Part shown: positions 51,271-60,053 of the stretch, piece after piece | Layout: each line of letters opens with the position of its first letter | Position numbering within the stretch: the first letter of the stretch is position 1 | Assembly (NCBI RefSeq): GCF_042665295.1 | Contig: NZ_JBHTCO010000004.1 | Location: 248,001 to 312,000, forward strand | Reading direction: 5' to 3' | Length of the DNA: 64,000 nucleotides | Source: Scopulibacillus_A cellulosilyticus | GTDB taxonomy: Bacteria; Bacillota; Bacilli; Bacillales; Sporolactobacillaceae | The notes under the pieces: model-generated | Told to the model about the DNA's origin: nothing | The model's input: the letters and a program-made list of their open reading frames with translations, nothing else | Database searches by the model: none | Translations under genes and position numbers: made by a program

Positions 51271-52629
51271 ATGAGAAAGAGTAAAGAACAATGTCTGCAA
51301 AGTGCGGAAGATATTCTTTCGCTGATTCAAACTGAAACGTTAAGTGAAGAACAAAAAGAACAAGTGGTTCAAGATTCAGTTTATAACTTTGAAAATTACG
51401 TGAATAAGGCGATATTAAAACATAGAAAAGCTGCTTCAACAGACTTTTCATTTGTTGAGTGGGAAGACGAAGGTGCTGTTTTCCGCGATACAAAAGGAAA
51501 AGAGTTCATTGATTGCTTAGGCGGTTATGGTGTTTACTTATTAGGACACCGTCATCCTAAGGTTGTAGCAGCAGTCGAATCACAGCTTCACCGTTATGCA
51601 TTGCACAGCCAGGAATTGGTAGATCCTTTGCGCGGTTATTTATCAAAATTAGTTGCTGAAATTACTCCGGGCGATTTAAGATATTCCTATTTTGTCAACT
51701 GCGGAACAGAAGCTAATGAAATGGCGTTGAAATTGGCGCGTCTTCATACCGGTAAGAAGTGGTTTATCTCTACTGTCGGCGGCTTCCATGGTAAAACGAT
51801 GGGCTCTTTATCAGCTACAGGTAAAGCGGCTTTCCGCGAGCCTTATGTACCGCTTATTCAACAATTCCAGCATGTTGAATTTGGTGATGCAGATGCCGTG
51901 GAAAAAGCGATTGCTAACCTTCAAGCCGTAGGTGAAACAGTTGCCGGTGTCATTGTTGAACCAATCCAGGGCGAAGGCGGCGTCAATATTCCGCCAGCCG
52001 ATTACTTCCCGCGCCTAAGGGAGATTTGTGATCAATACGAATGTCTGTTGATCGTTGATGAAGTTCAAACCGGAATGGGCCGGACTGGTAAACTGTTCGG
52101 CGTAGATCATTATGATGTAGTTCCTGATATTATGACTCTGGCAAAAGCATTTGGCGGCGGGGTTATGCCAATAGGCGCAATGGTTGCCAGAGAACATCTT
52201 TGGGAGAAAATGGAGGAGAATCCGTTTTTGCTTGGTTCATCTACATTTGGCGGGAATCCGCTATGCTGCGCTGGCGCAATTGCCGGCATTAAAACGATTT
52301 TGGAAGAAAACATTCCAGAACAAGCTGCCGAAAAAGGCGAGTATATTCTTAATAAATTAAAAGAAATTCAAGCACAATTCCCTGAAATTATGACTGCCGT
52401 TAGAGGCATCGGACTATTAATCGGCATGCAATTTGCTGATAATGATCTTGGCTTCGAACTTGCAAAAAAATTATTTGATGACAACATTCTGGTTGGAGGA
52501 ACGTTAAATAACGCCCGGGTCATCCGCATTGAGCCGCCTGCCGTTATATCTTATGAGCAAATCGACACAGTGCTTCAAGCCATTGAAAAGCATATTAACG
52601 AGTTAGCGAAGACGCATGTTCATGTATAA
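51271..52629 (+). CDS. Class III aminotransferase, putrescine/omega-amine type
   Basis: A 452-residue PLP enzyme, paralog of the putrescine aminotransferase at 15503, with CLGGYGVYLLGHRHP, HSQELVDPLRGYL, FHGKTMGSLSATGK, VDEVQTGMGRTGKLF, Lys292 in LAKAFGGG and NNARVIRIEPP. Some blocks differ from PatA (for example the N-terminal NYVNKAILKHRK for EHVNPGFLDYRK), so the substrate may differ: putrescine, cadaverine, another diamine, or beta-alanine from the pyrimidine pathway at 59-64 kb. It has a sigma-54 promoter and is followed by an aldehyde dehydrogenase and a permease. Confidence 0.85.
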   Translation: MRKSKEQCLQSAEDILSLIQTETLSEEQKEQVVQDSVYNFENYVNKAILKHRKAASTDFSFVEWEDEGAVFRDTKGKEFIDCLGGYGVYLLGHRHPKVVAAVESQLHRYALHSQELVDPLRGYLSKLVAEITPGDLRYSYFVNCGTEANEMALKLARLHTGKKWFISTVGGFHGKTMGSLSATGKAAFREPYVPLIQQFQHVEFGDADAVEKAIANLQAVGETVAGVIVEPIQGEGGVNIPPADYFPRLREICDQYECLLIVDEVQTGMGRTGKLFGVDHYDVVPDIMTLAKAFGGGVMPIGAMVAREHLWEKMEENPFLLGSSTFGGNPLCCAGAIAGIKTILEENIPEQAAEKGEYILNKLKEIQAQFPEIMTAVRGIGLLIGMQFADNDLGFELAKKLFDDNILVGGTLNNARVIRIEPPAVISYEQIDTVLQAIEKHINELAKTHVHV

Positions 52630-52650
52630 AGGCCATTTAAAAGCTTGATA

Positions 52651-52679
52651 GTGTCACCAAAATAGTAGTTTGGTGACAC
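52651..52679. terminator. Inverted repeat between aminotransferase and dehydrogenase genes
   Basis: GTGTCACCAAA, seven-base loop, TTTGGTGACAC: perfect 11-bp stem followed by TGTCTAAT. It may end some transcripts or stabilise the upstream message. Confidence 0.6.
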
Positions 52680-52722
52680 TGTCTAATCTATAAATGACCC
52701 CTTAAATAGAAAGGAAGGTATT

Positions 52723-54210
52723 ATGACAAAAACTTTAATTAGTAATGTAAATAAACTTTACATTAATGGAAACTGGCAGGAAGCGTCCAGTCAAGAAACC
52801 ATTGCTGTCCATAATCCGGCGACAGGTGAAGTTATTGCCGAGGTGGCGTCGGCTAAGGAAAAGGATGCAGAACTGGCAATCAATGCGGCGCGTGAAGCCT
52901 TTGATAAAGGGCCTTGGCGCCATACTTCCGCACATGAAAGGTCAGAGCTTCTTTACAAGTTGGCTAATAAAATAGAGGAACATCGCGAGGAATTTGCCAG
53001 GCTTGAGACAGAGAACAATGGGAAAACCTTGCGTGAAAGTTTAGGAGACATCGACTTTACGATTAGAACATTCAAGTACTATGCAGGACTGGCAACGGCT
53101 TTATCCGGCGAAACAATTGAAGCCGATGCGCCTTTAACGTCAAAAATTGTTCGTGAACCCATTGGTGTATGCGGACAAATTATTCCATGGAATTATCCGC
53201 TCTTGATGGCTGCCTGGAAACTTGCACCGGCGCTCGCGGCAGGCAATGTATGTATTTTAAAACCATCAGAACTCACACCGCTGACAGCTATCCGATTATT
53301 TGAATTAATAGACGAGGCTGGATTTCCTCCCGGAGTCGTTAATTTATTGGTTGGCTATGGTCCTGAAGCCGGGCAGCCGCTTGTCGAAAGTCCATTAGTA
53401 GATAAGATTGGATTTACCGGCGGTACAGTCACCGGCAAGGCTATTTTACAAAATGCCGTTGGTAATTTGAAAAAGGTTTCTCTGGAATTAGGCGGGAAAT
53501 CACCAAACATTGTGTTTGCTGACGCTGATTTTGAAACCGCTGTCGATTATGCGATGTTTGCGATTTATAACAATACAGGTCAAGTCTGTTCAGCTGGTTC
53601 CAGATTGTTAGTGGAAAAGTCAATTTACCCGCGATTTATTGAGGAGCTTGTTAAGCGTACAGAAAAAATCAGAGTTGGAAACGGGTTCGATGAAGCTTCG
53701 CAAATAGGTCCGCTAATCAGCCAAAAACAGATGGAAAAAGTGCTGAATTATATCAAGATTGGCGTTGAGGATGGTGCTGAAATCGCTGTCGGCGGAACAA
53801 GATTAACGGATCAGGGCCGGGAAAAAGGATTTTTTGTAGAACCGACGATCTTTGTTAATGTTGATCCAAAATCCCGGATTGCCCAAGAAGAAATTTTTGG
53901 CCCGGTGTTATGTGTCATTCCTTTTGAAAATGAAGAAGAAGCTCTGGAGTTGGCTAATGGAACGTCTTACGGGCTTGCGGCTGGTATTTTTACAACAGAT
54001 GGGGCCAAGGCTGAAAGGGTTGCCAAAGGGATTCGGGCCGGTGTTACATGGATTAACACATATGAGCAAAACCTCATTGAAGGACCTTGGGGCGGCTATA
54101 AGCAAAGCGGCCTGGGCAGAGAATTGGGAACCTACGGTTTAGAGGAATATACAGAAGTCAAACAAATTATCAATAATTTGAAAGTTGAGCCAACGGGTTG
54201 GTTTGATTAA
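52723..54210 (+). CDS. Aldehyde dehydrogenase, partner of the 51271 aminotransferase
   Basis: A 495-residue NAD(P)-dependent aldehyde dehydrogenase with catalytic Cys289 in GQVCSAGS and Glu255 in LELGGKSPN; PWNYP and FTGGTVTGK mark the cofactor fold. It is closely related to the enzyme at 13982. It follows the aminotransferase by 93 bases with a hairpin between, and has GAAAGGAAGG before the ATG. It is expected to oxidise the amino-aldehyde formed by that aminotransferase to an amino acid. If the amine is beta-alanine the product would be malonate semialdehyde, which needs a different enzyme class, so a diamine is favoured. Confidence 0.85.
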   Translation: MTKTLISNVNKLYINGNWQEASSQETIAVHNPATGEVIAEVASAKEKDAELAINAAREAFDKGPWRHTSAHERSELLYKLANKIEEHREEFARLETENNGKTLRESLGDIDFTIRTFKYYAGLATALSGETIEADAPLTSKIVREPIGVCGQIIPWNYPLLMAAWKLAPALAAGNVCILKPSELTPLTAIRLFELIDEAGFPPGVVNLLVGYGPEAGQPLVESPLVDKIGFTGGTVTGKAILQNAVGNLKKVSLELGGKSPNIVFADADFETAVDYAMFAIYNNTGQVCSAGSRLLVEKSIYPRFIEELVKRTEKIRVGNGFDEASQIGPLISQKQMEKVLNYIKIGVEDGAEIAVGGTRLTDQGREKGFFVEPTIFVNVDPKSRIAQEEIFGPVLCVIPFENEEEALELANGTSYGLAAGIFTTDGAKAERVAKGIRAGVTWINTYEQNLIEGPWGGYKQSGLGRELGTYGLEEYTEVKQIINNLKVEPTGWFD

Positions 54211-54285
54211 GCTATCGATCATTTTTTCTTCTTTGAAAAGACAGAAAGGTGCGTGAAAAAGTAAATTATCTAAGGAGGGCTGAAT

Positions 54286-55755
54286 ATGCCTGATTCCTCG
54301 AACGTAAAACTAAAATCAAATTCTATCAACATGTTCGATAATACTGTTGTCGGTATCGCATCGACTGCACCTGCCTATTCATTGGCGGTGTCATTCGGTT
54401 CGCTGATTGTCATCGTTGGGTTTATGTCCCCTTCAGTGCTTTTGATTAATTTTTTGCCAATTCTCGGTATTGCTTGCGCTTTCTTTTATATGAACAAGTA
54501 TTACGGTCCAAGTGCAGGGGGCATCTATACATGGGTTGGCGGAGGCATGAACCGTTATTTGGGCTATATGGCCGGTTGGGCAATCATTGCCGCAGATGTC
54601 TTGCAGCTCATATCGGGTTCAATTCCGGTTGGGACTTATACACTTGATTTATTTGATTCAAGTTTAGCAACCAATACATTTTTAGTATCCATTATTTCAG
54701 CAGCTTGGTTTGTGGTTGTCTCCCTCATTGTTATAAAGGGAATTGAAATCACTATAAAATTTCAATGGGTCCTGCTTCTTATTGAATATGTGGCCTTAAT
54801 CGTCTTTGCGATTATTGCTTTGTATAATGCTTATGCTTTGAATGTCCCAGGATCAAGCCATATTTCATGGAGCTGGTTTAAGTTTCATGGTGATTTTGCT
54901 ACATTTGCGAGTGCAACAACCATCGCCATCTTTTTTTATTGGGGTGTTGACAGTATCACGAATCTTGGAGAGGAATCCAAAGACGCCAGCACAAATCCGG
55001 GTTGGGCCGGTATTTGGGCTACTGTAGGTTTGCTTGTCATCTTTATGATCGTTGCTCTGTCTGTTCAAGCATTGTTACCCGCAAAAGTTATTGCTGACCA
55101 CCAAGCGGATATTCTTAATTATGTAGCAACCAGGCTCGTTCCCTATCCATGGAATGACATCATGATTCTTTGTGTCATGTCATCTACCCTTGCGACTTTA
55201 GAAACGAGTTTGCTGCCAACCGCCCGCGTCACACTGGAAATGGCGCGCGACAAAGTATTTCCAAAAGTATTTGCCCGCGTTCATCAATCCTGGAAGACCC
55301 CTTGGCTTGGTACAGCAATAATAGGAGTTATCAGCTTGATCGGGATATTTTTGCTTAACCTCAGTTCCAGCGTTGGTCATTTCTTGGACAGTGCATTGAA
55401 TAACGCTGGGATTATGGTTGCGTACTACTACGGCATTACAGGCATTGCCTGCGCGTGGTACATGAGAAGGAATTTAAATAATTGGTCAACAATCGTTTTA
55501 GGGTTTATCTTTCCATTATTAAGCGGTATCTATCTGCTTGTAGTAGGTGCTGAAGTCCTGATAGACAGCGGTTTCACAAGTTCTCTGCCGGCACTGTTAT
55601 CATTTATCATAGGCATTCCTATCATGGTTTACTACGCCATTAAGGAAAAAGATTGGTTTAAAAGGCCAACAAAGAAACTGCCGCGTATTAATATGAAAGA
55701 ATTTAACGAAGATCCCATAGAGTATCAAAAGGAAATTGATCAGATTAAACTTTAA
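54286..55755 (+). CDS. APC family amino-acid permease (not PuuP type)
   Basis: A 489-residue membrane transporter with about 12 hydrophobic segments. NTVVGIASTAPAYSLAVSFGSL at the N-terminus and YYGPSAGGIYTWVGGGMNRYLGYMAG are APC features, but the sequence differs clearly from the five PuuP-like copies in the window. AAGGAGGG precedes the ATG. It follows the aldehyde dehydrogenase gene by 75 bases and probably ends the 51271 operon, bringing in the amine or amino acid used there. The 174-base gap after it contains GGGGGG-rich sequence but no gene I can support. Confidence 0.85.
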   Translation: MPDSSNVKLKSNSINMFDNTVVGIASTAPAYSLAVSFGSLIVIVGFMSPSVLLINFLPILGIACAFFYMNKYYGPSAGGIYTWVGGGMNRYLGYMAGWAIIAADVLQLISGSIPVGTYTLDLFDSSLATNTFLVSIISAAWFVVVSLIVIKGIEITIKFQWVLLLIEYVALIVFAIIALYNAYALNVPGSSHISWSWFKFHGDFATFASATTIAIFFYWGVDSITNLGEESKDASTNPGWAGIWATVGLLVIFMIVALSVQALLPAKVIADHQADILNYVATRLVPYPWNDIMILCVMSSTLATLETSLLPTARVTLEMARDKVFPKVFARVHQSWKTPWLGTAIIGVISLIGIFLLNLSSSVGHFLDSALNNAGIMVAYYYGITGIACAWYMRRNLNNWSTIVLGFIFPLLSGIYLLVVGAEVLIDSGFTSSLPALLSFIIGIPIMVYYAIKEKDWFKRPTKKLPRINMKEFNEDPIEYQKEIDQIKL

Positions 55756-55929
55756 AACTGGCCGCCTTAAGGGGGGTGGGAAGCAAGCCGACACGTTGAT
55801 TTTAAAAAAAGAGATTGGAGGCGGGACATTCAATCAGCCTAAATACTTTTTTATATCAGCCAAGTTTTCAAAAGTCATAGAAAATAATTAAAATCTATTA
55901 AACTATGAAAAGATACGAGGAGGAATATC

Positions 55930-57138
55930 GTGAAAGTAGCAGTTTTAGGCGTAGGCGGTGTTGGTCAAGTATTTGCTTCCGAAATTGTAAAGGCGGATTA
56001 TCTGGATCAATTATTGCTTGGAGATATTGTCACAGAGGGTGCTGAAAAATTAGCAGGAAAACTTCGTCATCAAGCTAAAGCTGAAATTATTGTAAAAAAA
56101 GTAGACGCAGGTAAAGTCGAAGAGATTGAAAAAGTGCTTAAAGGCATCGATGTCGTCTTACATGCAGGGCTCCCGGCGTTTAACTTCAATGTTATGGAAG
56201 CCTGCATAAATACAGCAACAAATTATATTGACATGGCTTGTGCAAGCCCTGCAGGCCTTAAGGAACAACTGCAATGGAACGATAAATTCAAAGCCGCAGG
56301 CATTCTCAGCATCATGGGTCTTGGCTGTGACCCGGGTTTTTCAAATATAGCGGCAAGATATGCTGTTGATCAGTTGGATCATGTTGATGAAATTCTGATT
56401 CGTGATGGCGACAATTCCGAAATTGATTATAATGGATTCTGCTCACTGTTCAGCCCGCAAACAGCTATCGAAGAATGTTTAGCAAAGCCAAATTACTGGA
56501 CTGCTGACAAAGGGTTATCTTTCTTGCCGGAACCTTTTGCTAATAGAGAGAAATTTGAATTCCCTGAACCTATTGGCCTCTTAGATTGCTACAATGTTGA
56601 ACATGAAGAAGCAACAACATTAGGAGATACAATCGGTAAAACCAAAGGTTGTCAATACGTTGATTTTAAATACGCCTTGGATCCTGATTTTGTTAACACC
56701 GTTAAAGCAATCGGTTACCTGGGTCTGAATAGCGACAAAGATATCAATGTTAAAGGAACAAAAGTTTCTCCAAAAGATGTTGTCGTTGCAAAGATGCCAA
56801 AGCCGACTGAATTAGCCGGGAAAATTCATGGTTACTCTTGCATCGGGGCTGCCGTAAAAGGAACAAAAGATGATAAAAAGAAAGAATTCTTCGTATATAC
56901 AATGGCTAACCATGATGAAATCTATGAAAAAACCGGTCATCAAGCAACCGTTTGGCAAACGGGGCTTCCTCCGGCCGTAGCAGTTGATTTACTTGCGCAA
57001 GGTAAATTAAATGACAAAGGCTGTATTCCACCTGAATTAATTGACCCTGTACCTTTCTTAACCCGTTTGAAAGAAAGAGGCATGTATTGGGACGTCATAG
57101 AGAAAACTTCTCCAGTAACGCAAATGGCAACTGTATAA
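55930..57138 (+). CDS. Saccharopine dehydrogenase-family protein, copy 1
   Basis: A 402-residue oxidoreductase with an N-terminal Rossmann motif AVLGVGGVGQVFAS and the saccharopine dehydrogenase-type middle segment MGLGCDPGFSNIAARYAVD. Family members include saccharopine, carboxynorspermidine and related opine-like dehydrogenases, which join or split an amino acid and an aldehyde or keto acid. GTG 55930 follows GAGGAGG. A tandem copy is at 57441, including about 35 conserved bases upstream. The polyamine and beta-alanine context suggests a carboxynorspermidine-like or beta-alanine-derived secondary amine, but this is inference. Confidence 0.78.
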   Translation: MKVAVLGVGGVGQVFASEIVKADYLDQLLLGDIVTEGAEKLAGKLRHQAKAEIIVKKVDAGKVEEIEKVLKGIDVVLHAGLPAFNFNVMEACINTATNYIDMACASPAGLKEQLQWNDKFKAAGILSIMGLGCDPGFSNIAARYAVDQLDHVDEILIRDGDNSEIDYNGFCSLFSPQTAIEECLAKPNYWTADKGLSFLPEPFANREKFEFPEPIGLLDCYNVEHEEATTLGDTIGKTKGCQYVDFKYALDPDFVNTVKAIGYLGLNSDKDINVKGTKVSPKDVVVAKMPKPTELAGKIHGYSCIGAAVKGTKDDKKKEFFVYTMANHDEIYEKTGHQATVWQTGLPPAVAVDLLAQGKLNDKGCIPPELIDPVPFLTRLKERGMYWDVIEKTSPVTQMATV

Positions 57139-57159
57139 GAGAACTGAAAAATGGGGATA

Positions 57160-57188
57160 TTCAGTGTCGGGGATTCCCCGGCACTGAA
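57160..57188. terminator. GC-rich hairpin between the dehydrogenase copies
   Basis: TTCAGTG-T-CGGGG, ATT, CCCCG-G-CACTGAA (57160-57188). A second hairpin, ACAACAGG with CCTGTTGT, is at 57225-57255. Neither has a T run. The rest of this 302-base gap is covered by the small open frame at 57310. Confidence 0.6.
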
Positions 57189-57309
57189 GCCGTTAAAACG
57201 ATTGACCTTCAAAAAGGAAACTGAACAACAGGTGCAAGGTAATTAAGCCTGTTGTGGAATATAAGTATAATAAATTGACTATTGTGAATTTAGGGGGGTG
57301 GAAACTAAA

Positions 57310-57444
57310 GTGATTCAACAAAAATACCTGTTTGAATTGGGGGTTGAAAGGTTAATCAATCACAACCATTCATTTTATAAACATTTTTGGATTAAGGGAG
57401 TAAAACTTTTATACTATGAAAATATTCGAGGAGGAATACCATGA
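57310..57444 (+). CDS. Possible 44-residue coupled small ORF
   Basis: GTG 57310 lies eight bases after GGGGGGTGG, and the frame stays open for 44 codons to a TGA that overlaps the ATG of the next gene (ATGA). The predicted peptide is rich in aromatic and basic residues (LINHNHSFYKHFWIKGVKLLYYE) and matches no family I know. The last third overlaps the upstream region that is shared with the 55930 copy, and that copy has no comparable frame ending in ATGA. It may be a leader peptide that couples translation, or chance. Confidence 0.35.
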   Translation: MIQQKYLFELGVERLINHNHSFYKHFWIKGVKLLYYENIRGGIP

Positions 57445-58643
57445 AAGTTGCCGTGTTAGGCGTTGGCGGTGTTGGCCAAGTGTTTGCTTCAGAAATTGTA
57501 AAGGCTGATTATCTTGATCAACTTTTACTCGGAGATATTGTCACCCATTCAGCGGAAAAATTAGCAGAAAAACTTCGTGATCAAACGAAAGCGGATATTA
57601 TCGTCAAAAAAATTGATGCCAGCAGCCTTCAAATGATGGTTGATGCTTTTAGCGATATTGATGTTGTCTTACATGCCGGTCTCCCAGCGTTTAATTTTAA
57701 TGTGATGAAAGCTTGTTTAAAAACCAAAACCAACTATATTGATATGGCCAGTCATTCAATGGAAGATCTTAAAGAACAGCTTAACTGGAATGATGAATTT
57801 AAGGAATCCGGGATCTTAGGCATCATGGGTCTTGGATGCGATCCCGGATTCTCTAATATTGCAGCTAGGTACGCTGTCGATCAGCTGGATACGGTAGAGC
57901 TTATTTCGATTCGGGACGGCGATAATTCTGAGATAGATTACGATGGATTTTGTTCGTTGTTTAGTCCGCAAATTGCTGTCGAAGAATGTCTGGCAAAACC
58001 GAATTATTGGACAGAAGAAAAAGGTGAGACAACTTACCCGGCGCCATTTTGGAATAAGGAGAAACTTGAATTCCCTGAACCGATTGGCTTAATAGATGCT
58101 TACAACGTTGAACATGAAGAAGTTGCAACACTTGGTGAAACGATCGGCAGGCCTAAAGGCTGCAAATATGTTGAATTTAAATATGTTTTGGATCCTGACT
58201 TTGTTAACACGGTTAAAGCGATTGGTTATCTTGGTTTAGACAGTGACAAGGCAGTTGAAGTTAAAGGGGTAAAAATTTGTCCAAAGGACGTAGTTGTTGC
58301 CTTGATGCCAAAACCGGATGAACTTGCCGGAAAAATTCACGGGTACTCATGTATTGGCGCATTTGTAAAAGGAACTAAAGATAATAGAATAAAAGAAATT
58401 TATGTCTATACGATGGCCAATCATGATGAGGTCTATCAACACACAGGTTTTCAAGCGACAGTTTGGCAAACCGGCATTCCTCCGGCTGTTGCTGTTGATC
58501 TCATGGCAGATGGCAGCTTAAACGAAAAAGGCTGTATTCCCCCTGAATTAATAGAACCAAAACCTTTTTTAAAAAGATTAAGAGAAAGGGGCATGAACTG
58601 GGAGGTTATTGAAAAGACAGCGCCGCAAGTGACAAGAGTATAA
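57441..58643 (+). CDS. Saccharopine dehydrogenase-family protein, copy 2
   Basis: A 400-residue paralog of the 55930 product, alike along its whole length, with the same Rossmann start AVLGVGGVGQVFAS and GLGCDPGFSNIAARYAVD. Differences are concentrated around residues 60-75 (SSLQMMVDAFSDID) and 105-115 (SHSMEDLKEQL), where partner or substrate contacts might differ. GAGGAGG precedes the ATG. Two copies side by side could form a heteromer or have split substrates. It leads into the pyrimidine genes but is separated from them by two hairpins. Confidence 0.78.
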   Translation: MKVAVLGVGGVGQVFASEIVKADYLDQLLLGDIVTHSAEKLAEKLRDQTKADIIVKKIDASSLQMMVDAFSDIDVVLHAGLPAFNFNVMKACLKTKTNYIDMASHSMEDLKEQLNWNDEFKESGILGIMGLGCDPGFSNIAARYAVDQLDTVELISIRDGDNSEIDYDGFCSLFSPQIAVEECLAKPNYWTEEKGETTYPAPFWNKEKLEFPEPIGLIDAYNVEHEEVATLGETIGRPKGCKYVEFKYVLDPDFVNTVKAIGYLGLDSDKAVEVKGVKICPKDVVVALMPKPDELAGKIHGYSCIGAFVKGTKDNRIKEIYVYTMANHDEVYQHTGFQATVWQTGIPPAVAVDLMADGSLNEKGCIPPELIEPKPFLKRLRERGMNWEVIEKTAPQVTRV

Positions 58644-58671
58644 GGAGATTTTTATAGATTTGATGGATACG

Positions 58672-58774
58672 TTAAGCGGGTGTCAAACTTTTGGGTCCCG
58701 CTTAATCCTTACAAAAGGAGGCTTCTTATTTTAATGCCAAGTGCATAAAAAACAAGAAGCCTCCTTAAAATTTT
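58672..58774 (+). terminator. Two successive hairpins, the second a terminator
   Basis: TTAAGCGGG (58672) pairs with CCCGCTTAA (to 58705). AAGGAGGCTTCTT (58715-58727) pairs with AAGAAGCCTCCTT (58754-58766), then AAAATTTTTT. The rest of this 322-base gap has GGGGGTGG at 58880 with a nine-codon frame (TTG 58896) and no other gene. Confidence 0.75.
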
Positions 58775-58968
58775 TTAATATATGTCATTGTTTGGCTTTA
58801 TATCTAATATCCTTACTAGAAAGGGTGACCAAGTCTGCATCAATAATATCAAATCTGTTTTGAATTTTACTTTTAATAAGGGGGTGGTATCTTTTTTGAA
58901 TGTCTTAGTTAGAATTGGACTTTAATTAGCATACATTTATGTCTGTTCAAGGATAAGGAGGATCTATG

Positions 58969-59859
58969 GTGAGTACCAAAGTAAAGATTGGCTTAATTCA
59001 AGCTTCCCATGATGTCGATGGGCATGAACCTGTTGACGTTCACAAAGAAAAAGCGATAGAAAAGCATTTAAAACTTGTGCGTCAGGCAAAAGATTCGGGT
59101 GCGCAAATCATTTGTTTACAAGAAGTTTTTTATGGACCATATTTTTGCGCGGAACAAAATACAAAATGGTATGATTCGGCAGAAGAAGTGCCAAATGGAC
59201 CAACGACTAGATTGTTTCAAGAGTTAGCCCGTGAACTTGAGACGGTTATTATTTTACCTGTTTATGAAAGAGAGGGTATAGCAACCTATTATAATACGGC
59301 GGCAGTTATTGATGCCGATGGCTCGTATCTCGGGAAATATCGCAAACAGCATATTCCGCAAGTGACAGTCGATGAAGAGGGGCACGGCTTTTTAGAAAAA
59401 TATTATTTTAAACCGGGAAATCTTGGCTATCCGGTGTTTGATACAGCGTTCGCAAAGGTGGGCGTCTATATTTGTTATGATCGTCATTTCCCTGAAGGGG
59501 CAAGATTACTAGGGTTAAACGGAGCGGAGATTGTTTTTAACCCATCCGCTACAGTAGCTGGATTATCCGAGTATTTATGGAAACTGGAACAGCCGGCGCA
59601 TGCTGTGGCAAACGGTTATTACCTTGCTGCGATTAACCGTGTCGGGATAGAATCTCCATGGAATATGGGAGAATTTTACGGACAATCTTATCTCGTTGAT
59701 CCGCGCGGAAATTTCGTGGCAATGGGCAGCCGTGATAAGGATGAGGTTGTTATTGGAGAAATGAATAAAAAATTGATAAGGGAAGTCAGGGATACGTGGC
59801 AATTTTTCCGTGATAGAAGACCTGAGACCTATCATGATATGAGCAGTCTTATTCCTTAA
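58969..59859 (+). CDS. pydC: Beta-ureidopropionase (nitrilase superfamily)
   Basis: A 296-residue carbon-nitrogen hydrolase with the Glu-Lys-Cys triad: Glu in LQEVFYGPYF, Lys in GKYRKQHIP, and Cys169 in YICYDRHFPEG. It hydrolyses N-carbamoyl-beta-alanine to beta-alanine, CO2 and ammonia, the last step of reductive uracil breakdown. PreT, PreA and a dihydropyrimidinase follow. GTG 58969 fits AAGGAGG better (seven bases) than ATG 58966 (four). N-carbamoylputrescine amidases (AguB) are near relatives, so it might also serve the agmatine route. Confidence 0.85.
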   Translation: MSTKVKIGLIQASHDVDGHEPVDVHKEKAIEKHLKLVRQAKDSGAQIICLQEVFYGPYFCAEQNTKWYDSAEEVPNGPTTRLFQELARELETVIILPVYEREGIATYYNTAAVIDADGSYLGKYRKQHIPQVTVDEEGHGFLEKYYFKPGNLGYPVFDTAFAKVGVYICYDRHFPEGARLLGLNGAEIVFNPSATVAGLSEYLWKLEQPAHAVANGYYLAAINRVGIESPWNMGEFYGQSYLVDPRGNFVAMGSRDKDEVVIGEMNKKLIREVRDTWQFFRDRRPETYHDMSSLIP

Positions 59860-59862
59860 AAA

Positions 59863-60012
59863 GGATGTTCAAAAAGTCCGGGAAAAATAGCTGTCGAATT
59901 TCCGCGTCAGCTTGCTCCTCCGCTCCTCACGTATTAAAGGAATACGCTCCGGTGCTCGGAGGCTGCGCTTCCTTGAACTTCTCGGCTCTTTTTGTCCTCC
60001 TTTTTGAACACC
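59863..60012. repeat. 150-bp palindromic repeat with GTTCAAAAAG ends (MITE-like)
   Basis: Inverted ends GTTCAAAAAG (59867-59876) and CTTTTTGAAC (60000-60009), within GGATGTTCAAAAAG and CTTTTTGAACACC. The inside is GC-richer than the neighbourhood and holds smaller palindromes (GTATT-AAAGG-AATAC at about 59930-59945). It carries no gene. Elements of this look recur in Bacillus intergenic regions. It separates pydC from preT. Confidence 0.65.
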
Positions 60013-60053
60013 ATTTAAAGTGTACTCAAAAATAGATGAATGGGAGGGTTTGT

